From Marchantia polymorpha subsp. ruderalis (Eukaryota; Streptophyta; Marchantiopsida; Marchantiales; Marchantiaceae): 64,000 nucleotides of DNA. Below the pieces are notes generated by a model, which saw only the letters and a list, made by a program, of their open reading frames with translations, had not been told where the DNA came from and did no database searches. The position numbers and the translations under genes are program-made. The stretch spans positions 17,960,501 to 18,024,500 of the forward strand of contig AP031352.1 in the NCBI GenBank assembly GCA_037833965.1, read 5' to 3'. The number at the start of each line of letters is the position of its first letter. Position 1 is the stretch's first letter. Positions 8,386 to 19,629 of the stretch are shown here, piece after piece.

Positions 8386-10539
8386 TCAACTCCTGCCTGT
8401 GCGCAGGCAGACTCCTCGGCGGATTCTCCGCCGGTGCGGAACTTCATCCTCCTGTGCACAGGCGCTCGCCTGTGCGCAAGCGAATTCCGTGCGCCGGAGG
8501 GTTTGGCCCGTCCGTGCCCGTGCGGCATCCCCGCCGCTCGCTTGTTGGTCGTCTACCGTGTCCTCTCTGCCGCCGACGCCCGCCGCCGAAGGCGATCGAG
8601 CGGAGGGTGGCTGCGCGGGGTTTGATTGCGCATCGCGCATCGAAATTTCATCCCGCGGACAGTCACTCCGCTCCTCCGTCTGTTGCTGCTCCCTTGATCG
8701 GTCCGTGGGGGCTGTGCTTGGCCTGTGCGCAGGCGCAAATGCCGGCGCCTTGTCCGCCGCAGGCATAGCGCCGCGGACATCCATCGCCAAAGGCGACATG
8801 GCCGGGGGCCGCTCGCCCGATGTCCCTTGGCCTATAGGCCCTACCGCCGAAGGCGCATCTATCGGCGGACTACCCGCCGATGGTGCGGCCTCCGCATGCT
8901 CCCTGCTCGTATCTCCTCGGCTCGAAGGCCCTGGCGCCGAAGGCGCAAATTGCGGCGCGTGGTGCGCCGGAGGGTTTGGCCCCGAGGGCCGGTGTCTCGT
9001 AGGCGGCTCTTCCGCCGGCTCCTTCCCCTTCCTACGTTGGAACGGGGGTGATTCCTGCCTGTGCACAGGCGACACGTGTGGAGGTGACCTGTGCACAGGC
9101 GACCTGTGCACAGGCGGACTGCTCCTTCCCACGCGTAAGCGTAGATCTACGTCCACTTGTGATCGCCTGTCCGCGGAGGCTCGTCCGTCCGCGGAGTCTC
9201 GTCTGTGCGCAAACGGGACATCTGTCCGCAACGCACGTGGTAACTCCGGAGGCCCTTGGCCCGTAGGCGGCCTCTCTCCCGTCGAGGCTGCAGCGTGGTC
9301 CGTTGCTCCTGCGGTCGTCCGCGCTTCCTCATGCTTCTCTGGCGACGCACTTCCTTTCTCCGTCGCAATCGTCGCCGTGTCCGCACTGTTGGCTGGTAAC
9401 ACCAGTCTGCGTGCCTTCTGCTTCGGCCGGCTGTATGACTCGTACAACGGCCGCGGTCGAATGGGAGCAGAGGGTTCTTGATGCTGCTCCTCTTCGGACT
9501 CTTCTCTCCATCGCCGCTTCCGCGGCACTCGTGCTGCAGGAGTGTTTCTCCCTTCGTCCCTCCGCCTTGATGGGGTAGAAGTCGGTGACTCCTCTGCATC
9601 AGTGTCGACTTCATTCTCCCGTACATACTTCCCGGGATGGTCGACGGACAACGGCGGAAAATGCTCAAGCTCCGCCGCTGTCAAACAATTCCGCTGTCGA
9701 TAAAAATTGATGAGGAAAGGAGAGAGATGGTTTAGAGTTCCCCCCTTCTCCTCAAAAGCGTGCTGTCGCATCACCCTGTGCAGGATGCTCGCCCAGTGAA
9801 TTGGAGTTCCCTCGATGACGCACTCCACAAAAGAGACCTGCCACAATGTGATGTAGCAGGCGCGGTGTGGCTGCAGTAATTGCATCAGCGCCGCGGACAA
9901 AGTCCGGCGAAATCGATCCTTGTCATCACGGGTCCTGTACCCATTCTTGGTAGACCTCCCGGTCTTGAACAGCTCCACAAATTGCGCCTCTTCCTGCTTG
10001 GTCACCTTGATGCTCTCACTGTCGAAAAGGAGATGCCCTGGCATGCCGGCACATCTTCCCAATGCCTGCGCCCAATCTTGGACTGTCCACCGATCAACAT
10101 GCGGACGCAATTCGCGCGAGGGTGGTCCCTGTGGCTCTAGCCACTCGCGCACCATATTCGCACAGATGTAGTTCCATCCCCATAGCAAGAAATCGAGCTT
10201 TCTTGCTATTAAACGCTCCTCGAAAGCGCGCAGCCCGTTCTGTGGTAGGCGAAGTGGCACCATCCGCAATCTGCCCGGTCTCGGCATTGCGTTCCTGGAG
10301 TTCGCTCGCCCGCTCATTCTACTTCCGCACCGCCCGAGCTCCTTTCTCTCTCGGCAAACTCTAATCGCCCTCAATTCCAAATCCCGCGCACTCACTTCTC
10401 CCTCAATCACCAAGAAATCCCCAGTGCGGCGACGTCGAGAATGTTTAGCAGCCAGCAGATGGATGCGCGCAGCGCGCACAAGAGATTGGAATCGCGAATT
10501 CAAGAATGGGACGCTCTCCGCCGCCCGGTTGAAGGTCAT
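8386..10539 (-). pseudogene. LTR-resident ORF, second copy, C-terminally truncated (717 aa)
   Basis: Residues 1 to about 670 match the intact 1035-aa ORF. The reading frame then crosses the tandem-repeat junction and ends in about 45 unrelated residues. The acidic region and the whole coiled coil are lost. It also has the extra VHRSP repeat unit. It is probably non-functional unless the N-terminal domain acts alone. Confidence 0.75.
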
Positions 10540-11744
10540 GGTCGGCTCTTGCTCGTGGAGGACGTCTCACTTGATGGCCGCGCCGGCTCTACGCTGGAAC
10601 GGTCTCCGCTCTCACGCGCGGCTTCACGCTCCGCCGTCGCCGATTAAACTCTCACGCTCGAATTGGCGGATTTGAACTCCGCGAGCGTATGATGTCCGCG
10701 GCGCGCGTGATGAGCGTCCGCGGCGATGACCTGGCCGTCCGCGGCGCTGAGCTGTCCGTCCGCTGCGCTGACTTGTCTGTCCGCGGCGTTGTCCTGGCCG
10801 TCCGCGGCGCTGCGCTGGCGCAGAAGGCGCCGTACACTTTCTACCTCACAAGGCGCATTTCTAGGGCCCAAGGCGGATTTCCCGCCGACGCCGAAGCGCC
10901 TGTGCACAGGCGAACGCCTGTGCGCAGGCGAACTTCCTTCGTCAGCGCATAGGACAAAACTTTCTTCGCCTGTGCGCAGGCGGAAAGCTGAGTATCTTGC
11001 GACCTTCATTTCTCCCGGAATTCTCCTCCGTTCGTGGCGTTCTTGGGCTCGTTAGAATCAGCGCGTCGAGCTCTTTCCAACGAGACCCTAATCAAGTCGA
11101 GGCGTTGCGAATTGAGAAAGTTATGAGGGATTCACTCCTCCGCCGAATGCACTCTCCCGCATCGCCGAAGGCGTTGACCCGAAGGCGTTGACCGAAGGCG
11201 TCTACCGCCCAAGGCGCATATTCCGGCGGTTCTTCCGCCGAAGGCGTACCGCCAAAGTCGCTCTACCGCCGAAGGCCCCCCCATCAGTAACTTCCGACAC
11301 TCATAACTCAGTGATCTCTCATCCGTTTCACAAGTTCTTGGGCTCGTTAGAACCAGCGCGTCGAGCTCTTTCCAACGAGACCCTAAGCATTTCAAAGCGT
11401 TACGAATTGAGAAAGTTATGAGTGATCTACCGCCGAGGGTGCTCGAAGCGGATCCTGCAGCATGAACCGCCCGTTCCGTCCCAAGCGTCCCACTGTGGCC
11501 TAAGCCCAAAACCCCTTGACTGTCCTCGATCCTCTGGTTTCGCGTACCGATTACTATTTACAGCTACTGCCGCGGTACTTACTATTCAAAAATGTTTTAG
11601 TTCTGATAAAAAACAAAAAGTGGGTTACCACACGAGCGCAGCGCCGAAGGCGAGTTTTCCGCCTTGCGCGGTACACTTGTTCGTACCGCCCCTCGGCCAA
11701 TCCCCTTCTGCCTTGACGCGTGTGTCCGCATGTCGGACAAAAGT

Positions 11745-13898
11745 TCAACTCCTGCCTGTGCGCAGGCAGACTCCTCGGCGGATTCTCCGCCGGTGCGGAA
11801 CTTCATCCTCCTGTGCACAGGCGCTCGCCTGTGCGCAAGCGAATTCCGTGCGCCGGAGGGTTTGGCCCGTCCGTGCCCGTGCGGCATCCCCGCCGCTCGC
11901 TTGTTGGTCGTCTACCGTGTCCTCTCTGCCGCCGACGCCCGCCGCCGAAGGCGATCGAGCGGAGGGTGGCTGCGCGGGGTTTGATTGCGCATCGCGCATC
12001 GAAATTTCATCCCGCGGACAGTCACTCCGCTCCTCCGTCTGTTGCTGCTCCCTTGATCGGTCCGTGGGGGCTGTGCTTGGCCTGTGCGCAGGCGCAAATG
12101 CCGGCGCCTTGTCCGCCGCAGGCATAGCGCCGCGGACATCCATCGCCAAAGGCGACATGGCCGGGGGCCGCTCGCCCGATGTCCCTTGGCCTATAGGCCC
12201 TACCGCCGAAGGCGCATCTATCGGCGGACTACCCGCCGATGGTGCGGCCTCCGCATGCTCCCTGCTCGTATCTCCTCGGCTCGAAGGCCCTGGCGCCGAA
12301 GGCGCAAATTGCGGCGCGTGGTGCGCCGGAGGGTTTGGCCCCGAGGGCCGGTGTCTCGTAGGCGGCTCTTCCGCCGGCTCCTTCCCCTTCCTACGTTGGA
12401 ACGGGGGTGATTCCTGCCTGTGCACAGGCGACACGTGTGGAGGTGACCTGTGCACAGGCGACCTGTGCACAGGCGGACTGCTCCTTCCCACGCGTAAGCG
12501 TAGATCTACGTCCACTTGTGATCGCCTGTCCGCGGAGGCTCGTCCGTCCGCGGAGTCTCGTCTGTGCGCAAACGGGACATCTGTCCGCAACGCACGTGGT
12601 AACTCCGGAGGCCCTTGGCCCGTAGGCGGCCTCTCTCCCGTCGAGGCTGCAGCGTGGTCCGTTGCTCCTGCGGTCGTCCGCGCTTCCTCATGCTTCTCTG
12701 GCGACGCACTTCCTTTCTCCGTCGCAATCGTCGCCGTGTCCGCACTGTTGGCTGGTAACACCAGTCTGCGTGCCTTCTGCTTCGGCCGGCTGTATGACTC
12801 GTACAACGGCCGCGGTCGAATGGGAGCAGAGGGTTCTTGATGCTGCTCCTCTTCGGACTCTTCTCTCCATCGCCGCTTCCGCGGCACTCGTGCTGCAGGA
12901 GTGTTTCTCCCTTCGTCCCTCCGCCTTGATGGGGTAGAAGTCGGTGACTCCTCTGCATCAGTGTCGACTTCATTCTCCCGTACATACTTCCCGGGATGGT
13001 CGACGGACAACGGCGGAAAATGCTCAAGCTCCGCCGCTGTCAAACAATTCCGCTGTCGATAAAAATTGATGAGGAAAGGAGAGAGATGGTTTAGAGTTCC
13101 CCCCTTCTCCTCAAAAGCGTGCTGTCGCATCACCCTGTGCAGGATGCTCGCCCAGTGAATTGGAGTTCCCTCGATGACGCACTCCACAAAAGAGACCTGC
13201 CACAATGTGATGTAGCAGGCGCGGTGTGGCTGCAGTAATTGCATCAGCGCCGCGGACAAAGTCCGGCGAAATCGATCCTTGTCATCACGGGTCCTGTACC
13301 CATTCTTGGTAGACCTCCCGGTCTTGAACAGCTCCACAAATTGCGCCTCTTCCTGCTTGGTCACCTTGATGCTCTCACTGTCGAAAAGGAGATGCCCTGG
13401 CATGCCGGCACATCTTCCCAATGCCTGCGCCCAATCTTGGACTGTCCACCGATCAACATGCGGACGCAATTCGCGCGAGGGTGGTCCCTGTGGCTCTAGC
13501 CACTCGCGCACCATATTCGCACAGATGTAGTTCCATCCCCATAGCAAGAAATCGAGCTTTCTTGCTATTAAACGCTCCTCGAAAGCGCGCAGCCCGTTCT
13601 GTGGTAGGCGAAGTGGCACCATCCGCAATCTGCCCGGTCTCGGCATTGCGTTCCTGGAGTTCGCTCGCCCGCTCATTCTACTTCCGCACCGCCCGAGCTC
13701 CTTTCTCTCTCGGCAAACTCTAATCGCCCTCAATTCCAAATCCCGCGCACTCACTTCTCCCTCAATCACCAAGAAATCCCCAGTGCGGCGACGTCGAGAA
13801 TGTTTAGCAGCCAGCAGATGGATGCGCGCAGCGCGCACAAGAGATTGGAATCGCGAATTCAAGAATGGGACGCTCTCCGCCGCCCGGTTGAAGGTCAT
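11745..13898 (-). pseudogene. LTR-resident ORF, third copy, C-terminally truncated (717 aa)
   Basis: Its predicted protein is the same as that of the second copy, offset by exactly 3,359 bp, and truncated at the same junction. Such identity means either a very recent duplication or gene conversion, or an assembly artefact. Confidence 0.75.
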
Positions 13899-15199
13899 GG
13901 TCGGCTCTTGCTCGTGGAGGACGTCTCACTTGATGGCCGCGCCGGCTCTACGCTGGAACGGTCTCCGCTCTCACGCGCGGCTTCACGCTCCGCCGTCGCC
14001 GATTAAACTCTCACGCTCGAATTGGCGGATTTGAACTCCGCGAGCGTATGATGTCCGCGGCGCGCGTGATGAGCGTCCGCGGCGATGACCTGGCCGTCCG
14101 CGGCGCTGAGCTGTCCGTCCGCTGCGCTGACTTGTCTGTCCGCGGCGTTGTCCTGGCCGTCCGCGGCGCTGCGCTGGCGCAGAAGGCGCCGTACACTTTC
14201 TACCTCACAAGGCGCATTTCTAGGGCCCAAGGCGGATTTCCCGCCGACGCCGAAGCGCCTGTGCACAGGCGAACGCCTGTGCGCAGGCGAACTTCCTTCG
14301 TCAGCGCATAGGACAAAACTTTCTTCGCCTGTGCGCAGGCGGAAAGCTGAGTATCTTGCGACCTTCATTTCTCCCGGAATTCTCCTCCGTTCGTGGCGTT
14401 CTTGGGCTCGTTAGAATCAGCGCGTCGAGCTCTTTCCAACGAGACCCTAATCAAGTCGAGGCGTTGCGAATTGAGAAAGTTATGAGGGATTCACTCCTCC
14501 GCCGAATGCACTCTCCCGCATCGCCGAAGGCGTTGACCCGAAGGCGTTGACCGAAGGCGTCTACCGCCCAAGGCGCATATTCCGGCGGTTCTTCCGCCGA
14601 AGGCGTACCGCCAAAGTCGCTCTACCGCCGAAGGCCCCCCCATCAGTAACTTCCGACACTCATAACTCAGTGATCTCTCATCCGTTTCACAAGTTCTTGG
14701 GCTCGTTAGAACCAGCGCGTCGAGCTCTTTCCAACGAGACCCTAAGCATTTCAAAGCGTTACGAATTGAGAAAGTTATGAGTGATCTACCGCCGAGGGTG
14801 CTCGAAGCGGATCCTGCAGCATGAACCGCCCGTTCCGTCCCAAGCGTCCCACTGTGGCCTAAGCCCAAAACCCCTTGACTGTCCTCGATCCTCTGGTTTC
14901 GCGTACCGATTACTATTTACAGCTACTGCCGCGGTACTTACTATTCAAAAATGTTTTAGTTCTGATAAAAAACAAAAAGTGGGTTACCACACGAGCGCAG
15001 CGCCGAAGGCGAGTTTTCCGCCTTGCGCGGTACACTTGTTCGTACCGCCCCTCGGCCAATCCCCTTCTGCCTTGACGCGTGTGTCCGCATGTCGGACAAA
15101 AGTTCAACTCCTGCCTGTGCGCAGGCAGACTCCTCGGCGGATTCTCCGCCGGTGCGGAACTTCATCCTCCTGTGCACAGGCGCTCGCCTGTGCACAAGC

Positions 15200-16069
15200 G
15201 AATTCCGTGCGCGGCGTCGCGCTGGCGCGGAAGGCGTTGACCGTGGTCAGCCGTCTCCGTCCAGTCTTTCCGTTCCTTGTCTCTTCGTCGGCGCTTCCGC
15301 CGCCGCAACTCCGTCCGTCCAAGAGCGCATCCACCCGTCCCGTCCGCATGGTCCGTACAGATTTGATTACTCTGGCGGCTCCTTGCTCGTCCGCGGCGCC
15401 GCGCTGGCGCGGAAGGCGCCGTACACTTTCTACCTCACAAGGCGCATTTCTAGGGCCCAAGGCGGATTTTCCGCCGACGCCGAAGCGCCTGTGCACATGC
15501 GAACGCCTGTGCGTAGGCGGACTTCGCGCCTCCCCAAACCCTACTTCGCCTGTGCACAGGCGAACGCCTTCGTCCGCGCATAGGACAAAACTTGATTCCC
15601 CCTTCCGCGTAGGCGGAATTCCCGCCGGTGGCGAACTCCTTCCGCCGAAGGCGACCGTCTCCGTATCTTCCAATAGTGATAACTCCCTAAGTCCTCCTCC
15701 GTTCCAAGCGTTCTTGGACTCGTTGGAATCAGTGCGTTGAGCTCTTTCCAACGAGAGCCTAACTTGGTCAAGGCGCCCGAGGGTTGACCTAATTATGGAG
15801 GATTTCCCTACCGCCACGGACGCAACCTCCGAAGGAGGGTTTTGCGCCTTGCGTCGCAGGGATCCTAACTGCAGAGCTCGCAGGGAGGGTGGTGCCTGTC
15901 CTTACTGCTGCACCCCAAATCCTAGATTCTGCAAGATCCCTCGAGAATCGCCGCGATCTTCCGGATTCACTCCGTTTTGATGTACCGAAGGCTATTTACA
16001 ATGCTGCCAGGGTACAGTTTTCCAAAAATGTTTTAATTTCCTCAAAATTGCCAAAAGTGGGGTACCACA
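15200..16069 (-). repeat. Distal U3 of E (element-sense LTR start)
   Basis: This is non-coding LTR sequence collinear with 36450-37314 and 47660-48516 in G. It contains CGCC-rich palindromes and one copy of the dyad module around ctcgttggaatca...ctctttccaacgag. It ends in the LTR terminus at 16069. Confidence 0.8.
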
Positions 16070-16074
16070 CACAG

Positions 16075-16434
16075 CCCTTGATGTTGGGCAAGGCTGCATG
16101 CATTAGCTTGGGCATTCGGAGGTCAGAGTTGGAACCTTGCCCATTCTAGATCCAGACATCCCTTGGTGGCGCCAGCAACAGGTCTTACTTTATGACCAGG
16201 GAGAGCATAGCGGTGCAGTTGAGGCATGATCACCCTCATGATAACTCGCAGTTTGGAGTTCGTGCTGTGGTTACATCAGCAGAGTCATATGATGTGCTTG
16301 TTGGTGGAGTGGTGTTATACCCGATGGGCTTTCGGATGGACTATTGGACGGAGACTGCCGCATATCGTCCTGGTTGGCAGTCCGGAGATGGACGTCTGAG
16401 CGAGCTGCCAGTGAGATTTATTTCTCGGGATTGA
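16075..16434 (+). pseudogene. H aspartic protease, C-terminal part
   Basis: It resumes the protease frame after E. It contains SYDVLVGGVVLYPMGF followed by YRPGWQSGDGR, the conserved end of a gypsy protease fold. A TAG at 16147 and a TGA at 16432 interrupt an otherwise open frame. Both fit single C-to-T changes from CAG and CGA. The frame continues directly into the methyltransferase region. Confidence 0.75.
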
Positions 16435-17243
16435 CCTCTTGGATCTTCATCAGCGGTCTTGGCATCTGTAGCGGGTTTTAGCGGAGTGCTTACCTGGCCC
16501 GATGACTTGTTGGAGGGAAACATGTTTGCCGACGATACCTCAGTCTACGAGGATGTGGAGGAGGTTGTGAGTTTCACAGCGGCGGTGACTTCACCCTTAG
16601 ATGTTCCACTGTGGAGTTCGTGCCAGGCACTACAGTTGGAGGCTGATAGGTTGGTGAAAAAGACTTGGAGTGAAGCCTCTTTACCAGCAGAGCCAGACAG
16701 AGCTTCAGCTGATCGGCTAGTTAGTGGTTCTAGCGCATTGTCTCAATTGGTTACTACACCTATTGCATGGGAGTATTCCTCAGAGGGCGTTTGTTTGCTG
16801 GATCTTTTTGGAGGGATCAGCACAGGTTTGGCTGCGGTGTTGCAGTCAGGTATTCTCGTACGGAGATACTTGTATGTGGAGAAGGACGAGACTGCACGTC
16901 GAGTCTCTTCACGACATGTTGCACAGTTGATGCGGCGTTTTCCTTCGTTATTGCTGCGATCAGCTGTCCGAGGATTCCAGAAGGCATTGCCTTCAGACAT
17001 TTCATTGCTGGGGCGCCAGACCTTGACCGCGTTGGCCATATTGATATGGTGATCGCGGGCTGGCCATGTCAGGGACACACACGCGCTGGACATGGGACAG
17101 GGTTGCATGATCCCATATCTCGGATGTTTTTGGAGATGATGCGAGTGTTACGTCATCTCCAAGTGGAGCAGATGCGTTCTTTAGCATACATTCTGGAGAA
17201 CGTACCATTGTTGGGTGACACTCGGGCCCAGTTGATGGAGTAG
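16435..17243 (+). pseudogene. C5-cytosine DNA methyltransferase domain fused into H pol
   Basis: After a linker of about 120 residues, motif I of C5 methyltransferases (LDLFGGISTGLAA, at 16798-16836) binds S-adenosylmethionine. An acidic strand (YVEKDE) follows. After a single indel near 17030 the frame continues with DMVIAGWPCQGH, motif IV; its catalytic Cys codon is at 17067-17069. Motif VI (LENV) is at 17193-17204. Motifs VIII to X, including the target-recognition region, are missing because a deletion joins this domain to the RT remnant near 17243. The domain sits between protease and RT in the same pol frame, so it was part of the polyprotein, not a neighbouring gene. The family would methylate cytosine in DNA; this copy cannot. 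A precedent known to me is retrotransposon-borne cytosine methyltransferases reported in charophytes and dinoflagellates. Confidence 0.85.
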
Positions 17244-17244
17244 A

Positions 17245-18450
17245 GTTCGTGCATTTATGGGTTTAGCGAACTACTACCGGAGGTATGTGAAGGGGTTCAG
17301 TGCTATAGCCAAGCCTTTGAACCAGTTGCTGAAGTCAAATCAGGAGTGGCAATGGGGAGATGAGCAGGAGAGAGCTTTTGTTGAGCTCAAGGCCAGGTTG
17401 GTGGCCGCTCCCATCTTGAGGAGACCTATCAGAGGTCGTCTATACCAATTGCACACTGATTGGAGTATGTTGGGACTTGGAGCGGTGTTGACGCAGCGTG
17501 ATGATGAGAGCAAGGAGTTTGTGGTTGCGTACGCTAGTCGTTCGAACAATGCAGCGGAGTCGCGGTATAGTTTGTACGAGGGAGAGTGCTTGGCAGCGGT
17601 GTGGGCTGTAGCACACTTCAAGTGTTACTTGTTTGGTACGCAGTTCACCCTTGTTACTGATCATCAACCGCTCAAGTGGTTGATGGAGTCCGACAAGCTT
17701 ACAAGGAAGCTTGCACGGTGGGCTCTCATCTTACAGGAGTACGACTTTCAGGTAGTGCATAGACCTGGAGTTGCAAACCTAGATGCCGATGGTTTGAGTC
17801 GAAACCCATGCACTAGCCAGGAGGATGACACTGGAGCTAGATGGCATGGTGAGGTTGACGAGGAGATGGTGCCTGGTTGGCATGCATCTGCCTTCATGTG
17901 TTGGTTACGTGGGAACTCCAGTAGAGAGGATCATCTGACATCTTACTCTAGTCAGAGAGTAGATGGTCGATCTTCAGATTCTGAGGTTGAGGATGGTGGT
18001 GTGGATCAATGTGATGTACACGATGATGCATTGGTGTTGGAGTTCCTACGGACCAGCATGGTGCCAGGCACAGTGGGTGCCAAGGAGCGAGATCGTGTTC
18101 TCCAACGGGCCAAGAGGTACCGATTGGAGGGATCACATGTTCTCCGAGTGTGGGAGGACGGTAGGGTACGAGTAGTACCACATCCAGCCCAGAGAGCACG
18201 CATTGTGAGGCATGCTCATGAGGAGTTGGGACATTTTGGAGTGAAGCATACATACAGCTTACTCCTTGGTCAGTATTGGTGGCGTGGTATGCATACTCAG
18301 GTACAACAGTTGGTATCACGTTGCATGGTTTGTGATCGAGTGAGGGCATCATTCAATGCCCCGACACCAGTGTTACATCCAGTACCCATCATGGGGTTGG
18401 GTTACCGTTGGAGTTTGGACTTTGCTAGACCACTACCTTTGACTGTATGA
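17245..18450 (+). pseudogene. pol: H pol: RT C-terminal remnant, RNase H and integrase zinc finger
   Basis: The frame starts at VRAFMGLANYYRRYVKGFS, the RT connection; fingers, palm and the YxDD box are absent. RNase H follows with acidic residues in LHTDWSMLGLGAVL, YEGECLAAVWAV, VTDHQPLKWL and ANLDADGLSR. The integrase HHCC finger (HEELGHFGVKH...CMVCDR) lies near 18210-18345, then the first catalytic Asp in WSLDFARPL. A TGA at 18448 interrupts the frame where CGA (Arg) would be expected; the same frame continues downstream. Confidence 0.85.
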
Positions 18451-19458
18451 CATCATCGGTATGTGTTGGTGATGGTGGAGCATTTCTCCAAGTGGATTGA
18501 GTTGGTGGCATTACCTGACAAGGCAACTGAGGGAGTAGCGTATGCTTTTCTTGACAAAGTGCTTAGTCAATATGGTGCACCAGCTGAGGTGTTGACCGAT
18601 CAGGGAACGGAGTTTCAGGGTGAGTTTCAGGTCTTGTGCGACAAGGCACTGATTGATCATCGGACCACGTCGCGAGATCATCCAGAGGCGGATGGTTTAG
18701 CTGAACGTGTTGTACAGACGGTGAAGAGGGCGTTGCGCAAGTATGGCCTGCAGAAAGGTCATCTTGGGAACTGGGATATCCAGTTACCGTGGTTGGCCAT
18801 GGGATATCGGTTTAGTCGGCAGGCATCCTTGGCTTCCTTCTCACCATATTTTCTATTGTACGGCCGAGATCCAGACTTGCCAACATCGATTCGTTGTGAG
18901 TCTAGCGAGGTGGTGAACCTTGATGACCCGAATATGTGGGTGAGAGTATGTTCTCAACGAGCAGAACTCTTTTGGAGAGTTATGCCTGCAGCGTTTGAGA
19001 ATCTTGCGATTGCTCAACATAGAGATACGTTGTGGTATGCAACCATTCGGGGAGGAGGTTATCAACCATCAATTCGTAGATTCCATGTGGGAGACTACGT
19101 CTATCTACAGCAGACTGCACCGATGACATTGGATGTGACGGCGGGACGCACAATCTTGCGGGTGCGGGAGGTGTTACCTTCTGGAATTCTCCTGTTGGAG
19201 GATCGTGACGGCGTTGTTTGGAAGGATCATGTGCGCAATTGTGCGTCATGCCACCTCCCAAACGTAGATGGCACTATGGACCCAAGCTTAGCGGTAATAC
19301 GTGCTGGCTTGAGGTGCATGCTGTGTGGCTCAGCTGGTCAGGCGGCCCGTATGTTGGTGTGTGATAGGTGTTCTAGGGGATGGCACATGTTGTGCCTGAC
19401 TCCGCCTATCGATGTTATTCCGGCTGGACGATGGGTCTGTCCTCGATGTACTTCATAG
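18451..19458 (+). pseudogene. H integrase core with C-terminal PHD finger
   Basis: It continues in frame after the TGA. The core has the second Asp in VLTDQGTEF and the Glu in ADGLAERVVQ, completing DDE. The C-terminal domain (RVREVLPSGILLLEDRDGVVWKDH) is followed at 19315-19449 by a Cys4-His-Cys3 array: CMLC, CDRC, W-HMLC, W-V-CPRC. This is a PHD finger, a domain that usually binds the histone H3 tail. It occupies the position where chromoviruses carry a chromodomain, so it may steer integration to marked chromatin. The segment itself is open from 18451 to its stop. Confidence 0.85.
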
Positions 19459-19615
19459 GGGTAGATGACTTGATCTTCACATGTTATGAATTGCAGATAG
19501 GCGACTAACGATGGGGCGACATAGCACCCGGCCTACTGGTTCGCGCACCCACGAAGGTGTATAGCATGTAGTTGTAGATAGGGCTACCTGGGAGTAAGAG
19601 GGACCTGACCGCCAG

Positions 19616-19629
19616 CTAGGGGGGCGAGT
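19616..19629 (+). promoter_or_regulatory. Polypurine tract of H
   Basis: gctaggggggcgag directly precedes the LTR start TGTGACATTTGAG. This is the plus-strand primer position. About 155 bp of non-coding sequence separates it from the pol stop. Confidence 0.6.

Larger units (their letters stand above)
5177..15199. repeat. Three tandem copies of a 3.35-kb segment inside E
   Basis: The copies span about 5177-8520, 8521-11879 and 11880-15199. Copies 2 and 3 have a period of exactly 3,359 bp, and every reading frame in them is the same length. Copy 1 is 15 bp shorter because it has one fewer gacctgtgcacaggc unit, and it differs at a few bases. The junctions join the middle of the LTR ORF (near codon 690) to the region upstream of its start. 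The segment therefore holds the N-terminal two thirds of the ORF and about 1.3 kb of U3. Confidence 0.9.
3057..16069 (-). mobile_element. Element E: 13-kb solo LTR of the G family with internal triplication
   Basis: On the plus strand it starts tgtaataaccc and ends gtaccaca, the two LTR termini of element G in minus orientation. It is flanked by perfect 5-bp duplications cacag (3052-3056 and 16070-16074). There is no gag, pol, PBS or PPT between the termini, so it is one LTR left by LTR-LTR recombination. It is 13,013 bp instead of about 5,400 because a 3.35-kb segment (about 5177-8520) is present three times and each copy holds a 945-bp insertion. It carries the only intact copy of the LTR-resident ORF in the window. 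Confidence 0.9.

Noticed and set aside
5177-15199. Tandem block as a CRISPR-like array or satellite
   Set aside because: Units are 3.35 kb and hold LTR and ORF sequence; no short direct repeats with unique spacers.
3057-16069. E as a complete element with coding internal region
   Set aside because: No PBS, PPT, gag or pol between the termini; all of it is LTR sequence plus tandem copies.
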